Shown: one piece after another, positions 1-6,394 of the stretch | Layout: each line of letters opens with the position of its first letter | Position numbering within the stretch: the first letter of the stretch is position 1 | Origin: Mucilaginibacter sp. | GTDB taxonomy: Bacteria; Bacteroidota; Bacteroidia; Sphingobacteriales; Sphingobacteriaceae | Direction of reading: 5' to 3' | DNA length: 6,639 nt | NCBI GenBank assembly: GCA_019235595.1 | Contig: JAFAKI010000252.1 | Span: forward strand, 1-6,639 | Notes under the pieces: model-generated | Told to the model about the DNA's origin: nothing | The model's input: the letters and a program-made list of their open reading frames with translations, nothing else | The model's database searches: none | Position numbers and translations under genes: made by a program

Positions 1-690
1 AAACGCATGGGTCTTAAGCATCCGCTCAATCAATTGATCACATACGCAGGCCTCACGTACCAGGTACGTATTATAGGTGTGGTACAAGATGCTTTAATGG
101 AATCCCCATTTACTCCCGCTGAGGCGACCATATTCAATCATGGCCGAGGGGGTAATTTTGTGATCTACCGCTTGAGTCCTGGCGTAAACCCACATGAAGC
201 GATGGACAAGGTGAAAAAGATATTTGATAAATATAATCCTGCTTATCCGTTCGAATATGTTTTTGTTGATAAGGAGTATGATAAGAAGTTTAACCTGGAA
301 GTGTTGATTGGCAAATTGGCCGGGGTATTCGCCGCGTTAGCGATATTTATATCTTGTCTTGGCCTGTTTGGGTTGGCTGCCTATGTTGCCGAACAACGAA
401 CTAAAGAGATTGGCATCCGTAAGGTATTGGGGGCTTCCATTGCACAAGTATGGGTGCTTTTGTCAAAAGACTTTGTATTACTGGTTGTAATAAGTTGTTT
501 CATAGCGTCGCCTATTGCATTGTATTTTTTACGACCATGGCTTGCAAAATATAATTACCATATTTCTATCGGTCCGGAAGTATTTCTTCTATCGGCAATA
601 GCTGCCCTGGTGATCACATTGATAACCATCAGCTTCCAGGCAATAAAAGCTGCACTGGCTAATCCGGTGCATAGCTTGCGATCGGAGTGA
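1..690 (+). CDS. ABC transporter permease, FtsX/MacB family, C-terminal part (5' end outside window)
   Basis: This is the last ~229 residues of an inner-membrane permease of the MacB/FtsX type. The frame is open from base 1 (K-R precede the Met at base 7), so that Met is internal and the gene is cut by the window edge. Numbering from that Met, residues 1-95 are the end of an extracytoplasmic MacB_PCD-like domain, with the typical 'YQVRIIGVVQD' strand at 18-28. The FtsX domain follows: a membrane segment at about 102-126, the conserved cytoplasmic RTKEIGIRKVLGAS motif at 131-144, and membrane segments at about 155-176 and 190-210, ending in ANPVHSLRSE. Bacteroidota relatives are commonly ~800 residues with two such halves, so this would be the second half. 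Such permeases work with a LolD/MacB-type ATPase in lipoprotein, peptide or drug export. An ATPase lies 334 bp downstream, but a terminator intervenes. Family is sure; substrate is unknown. Confidence 0.93.
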   Translation, partial: KRMGLKHPLNQLITYAGLTYQVRIIGVVQDALMESPFTPAEATIFNHGRGGNFVIYRLSPGVNPHEAMDKVKKIFDKYNPAYPFEYVFVDKEYDKKFNLEVLIGKLAGVFAALAIFISCLGLFGLAAYVAEQRTKEIGIRKVLGASIAQVWVLLSKDFVLLVVISCFIASPIALYFLRPWLAKYNYHISIGPEVFLLSAIAALVITLITISFQAIKAALANPVHSLRSE

Positions 691-697
691 ATAGCTA

Positions 698-727
698 GAG
701 ATTGGAGATTAGTTAACTAGAGATTAG
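698..727 (+). repeat. GAGATTN heptamer array, left copy
   Basis: Starting 8 bp after the permease stop codon, the + strand reads GAGATTG (698-704), GAGATTA (705-711), an 8-bp off-register spacer (712-719), then GAGATTA (720-726) and G. The unit recurs inverted at 805-828 and in a related form at 6358-6392. The array is too short to code and sits in sense orientation behind the stop codon. Its function is unknown. Confidence 0.7.
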
Positions 728-743
728 TAAGCCAATATTAAAT

Positions 744-787
744 AAAGTGACAAATCCTTCTCATTTGAGAGGGATTTGTCACTTTTT
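744..787 (+). terminator. Strong Rho-independent-type hairpin after the permease gene
   Basis: Arms 744-757 (AAAGTGACAAATCC) and 772-785 (GGATTTGTCACTTT) are perfectly complementary over 14 bp. The stem continues inward through one G-U pair and four Watson-Crick pairs (758-762 with 767-771), leaving a 4-nt ATTT loop. The right arm ends in a run of five T (783-787). It lies 54 bp after the permease stop and should end that transcript. The opposite strand is also T-rich beyond the stem, but no minus-strand gene arrives here. Confidence 0.85.
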
Positions 788-804
788 GTCTAACTAAGAG
801 ACAA

Positions 805-828
805 CTAATCTCTAACCTCCAATCTCTA
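805..828 (-). repeat. GAGATTN heptamer array, right inverted copy
   Basis: On the - strand this reads TA, GAGATTG (826-820), GAGGTTA (819-813), GAGATTA (812-806), G. It mirrors the array at 698-727 around the terminator hairpin. The shared outer block TAGAGATTGGAG (696-707 and 817-828) makes 696-828 a nested inverted repeat of about 130 bp. The right copy lacks the 8-bp spacer of the left copy. Confidence 0.7.
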
Positions 829-963
829 ATTAACTAATAAAGACTGTATCATAACCGAACGCACGTGTTACATAAGCGTACACCGAATGAAATCAAATAT
901 TGCATAACGTATTGATATATAGCATGTTTAAACTTTGGTATGTTATTGATTGTTTAATGCCAA

Positions 964-1010
964 AATGAATTAGTATTATTAAATCAATAATTCACTAAGT
1001 CATTAATTCA
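964..1010 (+). repeat. Octamer array TCANTAAK within an imperfect hairpin before the ATPase gene
   Basis: Three tandem octamers, TCAATAAT (984-991), TCACTAAG (992-999) and TCATTAAT (1000-1007), are followed by a partial TCA (1008-1010). They vary mainly at positions 4 and 8. The preceding arm 964-980 pairs with 986-1004 (16 pairs, one A/G mismatch at 969/999, a 2-nt bulge at 992-993, a 5-nt loop), so the RNA could fold into an AT-rich hairpin. It ends about 20 nt before the ATG at 1025. It may be a leader element or only low-complexity repeat DNA. Confidence 0.5.
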
Positions 1011-1024
1011 AAAAATAAAAACAA

Positions 1025-1702
1025 ATGTTATCACTACAACACGTTACCAAATATTACCAGGCAGGCGGAAACAAAAATTTTGTACTGAACGATGTGAGTC
1101 TTGAAGTGGATGAGGGTGAATTTATTTCCATAATGGGTCCATCCGGATCAGGAAAGTCTACTTTATTAAATGTTATCGGTATGCTGGACGAACCTTCTGA
1201 AGGCTACCATTATTTTATGGGGCAGGCTGTGCATCAGCTTAAAGAAAAACAGCGTTCGTCTTTATATAAACAATACATAGGCTTCGTTTTTCAGGCGTAT
1301 CACCTGATTGATGAATTAACAGTTTATGAAAACATCGAAACCCCTTTGATCTACCAGGATGTAAAAGGTTCGGAGCGTAAGGCAATGGTAGCCGATATGC
1401 TCGACCGGTTCCAGATCGTGGGTAAAAAAGATCTTTTCCCAGCTCAGTTATCAGGCGGTCAGCAGCAGTTAGTTGGTATAGCCAGGGCGCTGATCGCAAA
1501 ACCTAAATTACTGCTTGCTGACGAGCCAACCGGCAACCTGAATTCAAAACAAGGCGAAGAGATAATGGATTTGTTCAGGAAATTAAATAAAGAGGACGGG
1601 GTGACAATCATCCAGGTAACACATTCCGAGAAAAATGCAGAATACGGAACCCGTATCATTGATCTTCTGGATGGTAAAATAAGCTCATCCAGAAAATTCT
1701 GA
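1025..1702 (+). CDS. ABC transporter ATP-binding protein, MacB/LolD type
   Basis: This 225-residue cytoplasmic ATPase would power a MacB/LolD-type (type VII ABC) exporter, in which ATP use drives conformational change of an FtsX-like permease. All core motifs are visible: Walker A GPSGSGKST (38-46), Q-loop Gln90, signature LSGGQQQ (142-148), Walker B LLLADEP (162-168), D-loop NLNS (171-174) and switch His200. Length matches LolD-type stand-alone ATPases. Residues 149-151 are L-V-G where many relatives have R-V-A; I recall this variant from other Bacteroidota. The start at 1025 places the usual 'L-x-L-x-x-V-x-K-x-Y' strand at the N-terminus, with an A-rich leader and no Shine-Dalgarno. The TolC-like gene follows after 24 bp, suggesting one operon. 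No permease adjoins within that operon, so its partner is open; the upstream permease is one candidate. The transported substrate is unknown. Confidence 0.95.
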   Translation: MLSLQHVTKYYQAGGNKNFVLNDVSLEVDEGEFISIMGPSGSGKSTLLNVIGMLDEPSEGYHYFMGQAVHQLKEKQRSSLYKQYIGFVFQAYHLIDELTVYENIETPLIYQDVKGSERKAMVADMLDRFQIVGKKDLFPAQLSGGQQQLVGIARALIAKPKLLLADEPTGNLNSKQGEEIMDLFRKLNKEDGVTIIQVTHSEKNAEYGTRIIDLLDGKISSSRKF

Positions 1703-1726
1703 TCTACAAATAACACAACAAATACA

Positions 1727-3097
1727 ATGCGACTTAGTAAATACATATTAACACTTTTTTTTATAACAGGCGCCATTTTTGCAAATGCCCAAGTGGCGAC
1801 AGATACAGCATTCTCACTGCAGAAATGCCTTGACATTGCTATCAAAAATAATCTACAGGTAAAACAAAGCAACACGACTGCCGAATCTGCAAAAATTGAT
1901 TTGAGACAGTCAAAGGAAAACCTGTTGCCTTCCATCAATGCAAATGCCTCACGTTCATTTTATAATGGCCGTGGTATCAGCCCGGTTACCAACGCTTATG
2001 TAAATCAGTCGCAAACCAATGATAGCTATAACCTGAATGGTAACATGACTCTTTTTAATGGATTTGCATTGCAAAATGCAATCAAAGCGGCATCATTAGC
2101 ATACCAGGCGGGCAAAATGAATTTTCAGGCGGCCAAAGATGTTGTTACAGTGAATGTCATAACCGGCTATCTGGCAATATTGGATAACCAGGAAATATTA
2201 ACCGCAACCAAAAATGCGCTGGCTGTTCAGCAGGAAAACGTAAACCGTATGAACGTTCTTGAACAACAAGGCGCAAACAAGGCAGCCTCTGATCTTACTG
2301 ATCAAAAAGGGGCTTTAGCGACGAATGAAGTCTCTGTTGTAAATGCAGAGAACAGTTTAAATGCCTCCAGGCTGAATTTGTTTCAGTTGATGAATATCCC
2401 TTATCAACCAGGCGCCACATTTCAGGGCTTGAACGCAGAGGACTTGAGGGGAGATTATGGCGCCGACCCAAACCAGGTTTATGATACGGCGCTACAGCAG
2501 TTTGCTGCTGTAAAGGCGGCTACCTTAACCCGGAAGGCAGCCGAAAAAAATGTTAGCGCATTAAGAGGGGCATTGTATCCATCTTTGACATTAGGAGGGA
2601 ATTTACAAACTGCCTACTCAAATAAAGCCACAAAACAGGTTACGATTGATTCAACTACAGTATCCCAAAGCATTAGCTACCGCGACCAGTTGAAAAATAA
2701 CTATAATTCTTCGGTTGCTTTGGGTTTAAATATCCCGATTTTCAATAATGGTTTCAAACGTAATACGCTGGACAAGGCCAAATTAAACGCGATGTACCAG
2801 AAGGATGTTGAAGAGAATGCCAAAATACTACTGAAGCAAAATATCGAACAAACCTATTACAATATGATGGCTGCTTATAAAAGATACCAGTCGTTAAATG
2901 ATCAGGTAAAGGCTTATACGGAAAGTTACCGGATTTATAAACTTCGTTTTGACGCTGGGGTATTAACTTCTGTGGATTTCATCATTGCTAAAAATAATCT
3001 TGAATCGGCTACAGTGAATCTGATTAGTGCTAAATACGATTACTTTATCGAAAGTAAAATTCTGGATTATTATCAGGGTAAGCTATCATTGCAATAG
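1727..3097 (+). CDS. TolC-like outer-membrane efflux protein
   Basis: This 456-residue protein should form the outer-membrane/periplasmic channel of a tripartite exporter. A signal peptide is visible: K5, a hydrophobic stretch at about 7-19, and probable cleavage after ANA at 21. Two OEP repeats follow, as in TolC. The first, about 28-228, opens with 'SLQKCLDIAIKNN' and contains LLPSINANAS (66-75) and the strand-turn MTLFNGF (107-113). The second, about 250-450, contains YPSLTLGGNL (284-293), LGLNIPIFNNG (332-342) and the closing RFDAGVLTSVDFIIAKNNL helix (407-425). Between them run long Ala/Gln/Asn-rich helices expected for the periplasmic tunnel. No lipobox is seen, so it is probably not lipid-anchored. 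It lies 24 bp after the ATPase gene and is likely co-transcribed with it. No HlyD/MacA-type adaptor gene is present between or after them here. Substrate cannot be read from the sequence. Confidence 0.95.
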   Translation: MRLSKYILTLFFITGAIFANAQVATDTAFSLQKCLDIAIKNNLQVKQSNTTAESAKIDLRQSKENLLPSINANASRSFYNGRGISPVTNAYVNQSQTNDSYNLNGNMTLFNGFALQNAIKAASLAYQAGKMNFQAAKDVVTVNVITGYLAILDNQEILTATKNALAVQQENVNRMNVLEQQGANKAASDLTDQKGALATNEVSVVNAENSLNASRLNLFQLMNIPYQPGATFQGLNAEDLRGDYGADPNQVYDTALQQFAAVKAATLTRKAAEKNVSALRGALYPSLTLGGNLQTAYSNKATKQVTIDSTTVSQSISYRDQLKNNYNSSVALGLNIPIFNNGFKRNTLDKAKLNAMYQKDVEENAKILLKQNIEQTYYNMMAAYKRYQSLNDQVKAYTESYRIYKLRFDAGVLTSVDFIIAKNNLESATVNLISAKYDYFIESKILDYYQGKLSLQ

Positions 3098-3200
3098 TTT
3101 TTATTGTATCATGATTGTTAAAATCTTATATAATAAATCAAGCGTTTAGTATTATTGGGTTTGATGTAAAGACAGTAAATTTAAGGGCTAATTAAAACTT

Positions 3201-4967
3201 ATGTTTAAAAAAGCCCTTTACATATCACTTTCCATCTTTTCTTTTTTCTGTTTAACAGCTTCGGCGCAGCTTAAAACAGACAGCGGAAAATTCAAAATAA
3301 GACTTAATCAGATCGGGTTTTATCCCAATGCCCCCAAGATTGCGATTGTTCTGACAAACAAACGGGCTAATTTTTTGCTTCAAACTCTGGATAAGAAAAC
3401 AGTTTTTAAAGGCTTGCTTAAAAAATCTGTCCAGCCCGATTTCGCAGGCCAGTATAGTTGGATTGCTGATTTTTCTGTTTACACCAAACCCGGTAAATAT
3501 ATTTTGTATGTTTCCGGACTGGGCGCTTCCTATCCTTTCAGCATTTCCAAAAATGTTCATCAGCAGGTTGCTAATGCATCTATAAAAGCATTTTATTTTA
3601 TGCGGGCATCGACACCACTCCTTGAAAAATATGCCGGAAAATGGCACAGGGCAATGGGCCACCCGGACAATAAAGTATTGGTGCATGCCTCGGCAGTGAG
3701 CGAGGGCAGGCCAGAAGGGTCTCTTGTTTCGTCACCACGTGGTTGGTATGACGCCGGTGATTATAACAAGTACATCGTTAATAGCGGTATTTCCACCTAT
3801 ACTTTGCTTTCGCTTTATGAGGATTTCCCGGAGTATATGAAAACCGTTAAGTTGAATATACCCGAAAGCGGAAACGGCATTCCAGATCTGTTAAATGAAA
3901 CACTTTGGAACCTGCGTTGGATGCTAACCATGCAGGACTCAATCGACGGCGGGGTATACCATAAGCTAACCAATGCTGCCTTTGATAAAATGGAAATGCC
4001 GGATAAAGCCACCGAGCCGCGCTATATCATCCAGAAAAGCACCGCAGCGACACTTGATTTTACCGCTGTGATGGCACAATCAGCACGGGTATTCAGGCAG
4101 TATGAGGTCCAATTGCCCGGATTTGCTGATTCCTGCCGAGAGGCCGCTTTTAAAGCGTGGGAGTGGGCCCAGGCACATCCTCATATTATTTACAATAAGT
4201 ATGTGCTGAATGATAATTTTAGTCCAAAGATCACTACCGGCGATTATGGTGATGGCGATGTGCGAGATGAATTTATTTGGGCTGCATCCGAATTGTTCGT
4301 TACCATGAAGGATATTAAATACGCACATAAAGTAAACCTCGTTCCGGATACCAAAATGCCTCTGCCTTCCTGGAGCCAGGTGCGGGTGCTAGGATATTAT
4401 TCTATTGCAAGAAATAGCGAGCGTATAGCGAACACAGGCTATGGAAATAATATCGTTGAGATAAAGAAACATATTGTGGCTTATGCTAATGGTTTAATAA
4501 AAGACGCGAATAAAACCGCATATGAAGCAGTAATGTATAAAAAGCGGGCTAATTTTATTTGGGGCAGCAACTCGGTTGCTGCAAATCAGGGAATAGCATT
4601 GATACAGGCCTATAAGATTACCAATGACAAAAAATACCTGAAATACGCTCTTGACAACCTGGATTATATTTTAGGTCGAAACGGGACCGGGTATTCATTT
4701 GTCACCGGATATGGTAGCAGAACGCCTATGCATCCGCATCACCGACCATCGATAGCAGATGGGATTGTTGAACCGATACCCGGCTTGCTGGCCGGTGGCG
4801 CAAATCCTGGTGACGAAGACCATATTCCGCTTCCATCATTTATTCCAGATCAAGCCTATATTGATAATGATCAGGCATATGCTTCAAACGAAGTTGCTAT
4901 CAATTGGAATTCACCACTGGCTTATTTGGCTAATGCCCTTGAGGCCTTGCAGAATGATATTCAGTAG
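3201..4967 (+). CDS. Secreted glycoside hydrolase family 9 enzyme (endoglucanase-like)
   Basis: This 588-residue enzyme should hydrolyse beta-linked glucan with inversion of configuration. A signal peptide (1-22, ending ASA before Gln23) sends it out of the cytoplasm; Cys17 is not in a lipobox. Residues 31-115 form the immunoglobulin-like CelD_N domain ('KIRLNQIGFYPNAPK', closing 'GKYILYVSG...YPFSI'). The GH9 (alpha/alpha)6 catalytic domain spans about 120-585. GWYDAGDYNKY (181-191) carries Asp184 and Asp187, one of them the catalytic base. Residues 499-515, ending HHR, fit GH9 signature 1; Y553-S571 fit signature 2 with Glu564 as catalytic acid (NEVAINWNS). All key residues are intact. No carbohydrate-binding module, dockerin or type IX secretion tail is visible, and no SusC/D genes flank it. 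The start has an AT-rich leader; a weak promoter-like pair (ATTG 3154-3157, TAAATTTA 3176-3183) lies upstream. The exact substrate (cellulose, xyloglucan, mixed-linkage glucan, or exo-type activity) is not determined. Confidence 0.95.
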   Translation: MFKKALYISLSIFSFFCLTASAQLKTDSGKFKIRLNQIGFYPNAPKIAIVLTNKRANFLLQTLDKKTVFKGLLKKSVQPDFAGQYSWIADFSVYTKPGKYILYVSGLGASYPFSISKNVHQQVANASIKAFYFMRASTPLLEKYAGKWHRAMGHPDNKVLVHASAVSEGRPEGSLVSSPRGWYDAGDYNKYIVNSGISTYTLLSLYEDFPEYMKTVKLNIPESGNGIPDLLNETLWNLRWMLTMQDSIDGGVYHKLTNAAFDKMEMPDKATEPRYIIQKSTAATLDFTAVMAQSARVFRQYEVQLPGFADSCREAAFKAWEWAQAHPHIIYNKYVLNDNFSPKITTGDYGDGDVRDEFIWAASELFVTMKDIKYAHKVNLVPDTKMPLPSWSQVRVLGYYSIARNSERIANTGYGNNIVEIKKHIVAYANGLIKDANKTAYEAVMYKKRANFIWGSNSVAANQGIALIQAYKITNDKKYLKYALDNLDYILGRNGTGYSFVTGYGSRTPMHPHHRPSIADGIVEPIPGLLAGGANPGDEDHIPLPSFIPDQAYIDNDQAYASNEVAINWNSPLAYLANALEALQNDIQ

Positions 4968-4989
4968 GATAACGATGGTTCATAAGCCC

Positions 4990-6249
4990 TTAAACATGTT
5001 GCGTAACTTGCTTTAATGTTGCGGTATGCTTGTACCGGAACACAAACGGGAAGACCACGGCAATAACCAAAGCATAAGCTGCAAATGTGATCCATATGCC
5101 TTGCCAGTTTTTGCTGTGATCGGTAAGGGTAAAGTATTTATCAATTATTACTCCACTTGTAAGACTCCCGAATAAAGCGCCGAATCCGTTTACCATCATC
5201 ATAAATAAACCCTGTGCACTACCCCGGATTTCTGGCGTTGTCTGCGTTTCGACAAATAATGATCCGGATATATTAAAGAAATCGAACGCCATGCCGTACA
5301 CGATGCAGGACAAAATGATCATCCATAAGCCTCCGGCAGGATCACCAAAAGCAAAAAGCCCGAAACGCAATACCCAGGCCAGCATACTGAACAGCATCAC
5401 ATACTTGATCCCAAATTTGCGCAGGAAGAACGGAATTGCCAGTATAAAAAAGGTTTCCGATGCCTGCGAAATCGACATGATGATAGCTGGGTATTTTACC
5501 GCGATGGTGTCTTTATAAGCCACCACATTTTTGAAATCGCCCAGGAAAACATCACCATAAGCGTTGGTTAACTGTAAGGCCGCACCCAAAAGCATAGAAA
5601 AGCTAAAAAATATGGCGAATTTCGGCGTCTTAAACAAGGTAAAGGCGTTCAGACCCAGCGCATCCACAAATGATTTTTTATCGGTTTTGTGGGCCGGAGG
5701 AGGGCACTTTGGAAGCGTAAAGGCATACAACCCAAGTGCTAATGCCACAGCCCCTGCAATGTAGAATTGATTCCCGGAAGATTCGTTATGAGTGATGCTT
5801 ACCGTCCATAGTGCAGCGATGAACCCCACCGTCCCCCAAAAACGGATAGGAGGATAAATTTTAACCACATCAATCTGGTTATTTTTAAGAATAGCGTAGG
5901 CAACCGTAATAGATAGGGAGATGGTCGGCATATAGAAGATCATGTTCAGCAACATCACCCAAAAAAACAAGGTCGGATCTTTTACAAGGGGAAGGCAAAA
6001 CAGAACCGCCGCCCCTAAAATATGCATAATGCCATATAACCGTTCGGCATTTATCAACCTGTCGGCAAGAATGCCGGTAAGTGCTGGCATAAAAATAGCC
6101 GATATACCCATAGTTGAGAATATGGCCGAAAATTGTGTAGCTGTGCCAAGTTTATTATCAAACCAGTAATGACCTATAGTGAGCAACCAGGAGCCCCATA
6201 TAAAATATTGCATGAGGTTCATCAGTATTAAGCGGAACTTAATATTCAT
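4990..6249 (-). CDS. nupG: Nucleoside:H+ symporter, NupG family (MFS)
   Basis: This 419-residue inner-membrane transporter should import nucleosides with protons. It matches Escherichia coli NupG, as I remember it, along its whole length (418 residues there) with no large gaps. Examples are the start MNIKFRLILMNLMQYFIWGSW, MPALTGILADR (54-64), YPPIRFWGTVGF (132-143), FSMLLGAALQLTN (217-229), IIMSISQASETFFIL (256-270) and VYGMAFDFFNISGS (317-330). About twelve hydrophobic segments fit the MFS fold. Residues recalled as lining the uridine site of NupG are all present: Arg136, Thr140, Phe143, Gln226, Asn229, Gln262, Glu265, Tyr318, Phe322, Asp323, Asn326. The start at 6249 matches NupG's N-terminus; no Shine-Dalgarno is seen. 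A nuclease gene ends 145 bp upstream on the same strand, and the gene converges on the GH9 gene. Family is near certain; the symbol is by similarity, and the nucleoside range is not known. Confidence 0.95.
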   Translation of the reverse strand: MNIKFRLILMNLMQYFIWGSWLLTIGHYWFDNKLGTATQFSAIFSTMGISAIFMPALTGILADRLINAERLYGIMHILGAAVLFCLPLVKDPTLFFWVMLLNMIFYMPTISLSITVAYAILKNNQIDVVKIYPPIRFWGTVGFIAALWTVSITHNESSGNQFYIAGAVALALGLYAFTLPKCPPPAHKTDKKSFVDALGLNAFTLFKTPKFAIFFSFSMLLGAALQLTNAYGDVFLGDFKNVVAYKDTIAVKYPAIIMSISQASETFFILAIPFFLRKFGIKYVMLFSMLAWVLRFGLFAFGDPAGGLWMIILSCIVYGMAFDFFNISGSLFVETQTTPEIRGSAQGLFMMMVNGFGALFGSLTSGVIIDKYFTLTDHSKNWQGIWITFAAYALVIAVVFPFVFRYKHTATLKQVTQHV

Positions 6250-6279
6250 ATACTGTTCTGGTTTTATTGAAAGCCATAA

Positions 6280-6295
6280 CTTTTGAGATCAAAAG
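6280..6295. promoter_or_regulatory. Palindrome upstream of the nupG-like gene, possible operator
   Basis: CTTTTGA (6280-6286) and TCAAAAG (6289-6295) are perfect inverted arms around a 2-bp centre. The site lies 30-46 bp upstream of the nupG-like ATG. The 2-bp centre is too tight for a normal RNA hairpin but suits a dimeric DNA-binding regulator. No regulator gene is in view. Chance is possible in AT-rich DNA. Confidence 0.35.
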
Positions 6296-6357
6296 CTGAA
6301 AAATAACGAAATAAATGTGGAATAAGAATTTATATGAGCTGATTTTCTTATTGCAAA

Positions 6358-6392
6358 GAGTCTCATATCTCAAATCTCACGTCTCAAATCTA
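6358..6392 (-). repeat. GAGATNN heptamer array behind the nuclease gene
   Basis: On the - strand, directly after the nuclease stop codon, a degenerate unit TAGATTT (6392-6386) is followed by GAGACGT (6385-6379), GAGATTT (6378-6372), GAGATAT (6371-6365) and GAGACTC (6364-6358), all in strict 7-bp register. The GAGA core and period match the arrays near 698-727 and 805-828. No partner inverted array or strong terminator is seen here; one ATATGAG copy at 6332-6338 could pair with CTCATAT at 6362-6368. Confidence 0.7.
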
Positions 6393-6394
6393 AA

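Larger units (their letters stand above)
691..1024. other. Gene-free stretch between permease and ATPase genes
   Basis: This 334-bp stretch holds the nested heptamer repeats and terminator (about 692-830), a region of 841-960 with no convincing ORF or RNA gene, and an AT-rich leader with an octamer array and imperfect hairpin (964-1010). A promoter for the ATPase gene is expected in 841-1000. I found no clean match to the Bacteroidota -33 TTTG / -7 TAnnTTTG pair at normal spacing, so none is placed. Confidence 0.6.

Noticed and set aside
7..9. ATG near the left edge as the true start of the permease gene
   Set aside because: The frame is open upstream to base 1, and the protein begins inside a known extracytoplasmic domain with no N-terminal membrane helix, so the gene is truncated by the window.
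926..933. GTTTAAAC palindrome upstream of the ATPase gene as an operator
   Set aside because: An 8-bp AT-rich palindrome is easily expected by chance and has no second copy or spacing support.
1459..1938. Long open frame antisense to the ATPase and TolC genes (159 codons)
   Set aside because: It lies opposite two clear genes, has no recognisable domain and a composition expected of an antisense shadow.
3091..3107. CAATA-GTTTT-TATTG small inverted repeat at the TolC stop codon as a terminator
   Set aside because: A 5-bp AT-rich stem with no T-tract after it is too weak to support a terminator call.
3252..3686. Open frame antisense to the GH9 gene (144 codons)
   Set aside because: It overlaps conserved GH9 coding sequence, is Cys- and basic-rich, and resembles no family.
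4759..5016. Frame-shifted + strand open frame spanning the GH9 and nupG 3' ends
   Set aside because: Most of it overlaps the GH9 catalytic end in another frame, and it has no domain or start signal.
6358..6392. Heptamer array read as a CRISPR array
   Set aside because: The period is 7 bp with no spacers; CRISPR repeats are over 20 bp with unique spacers, and no cas gene is present.
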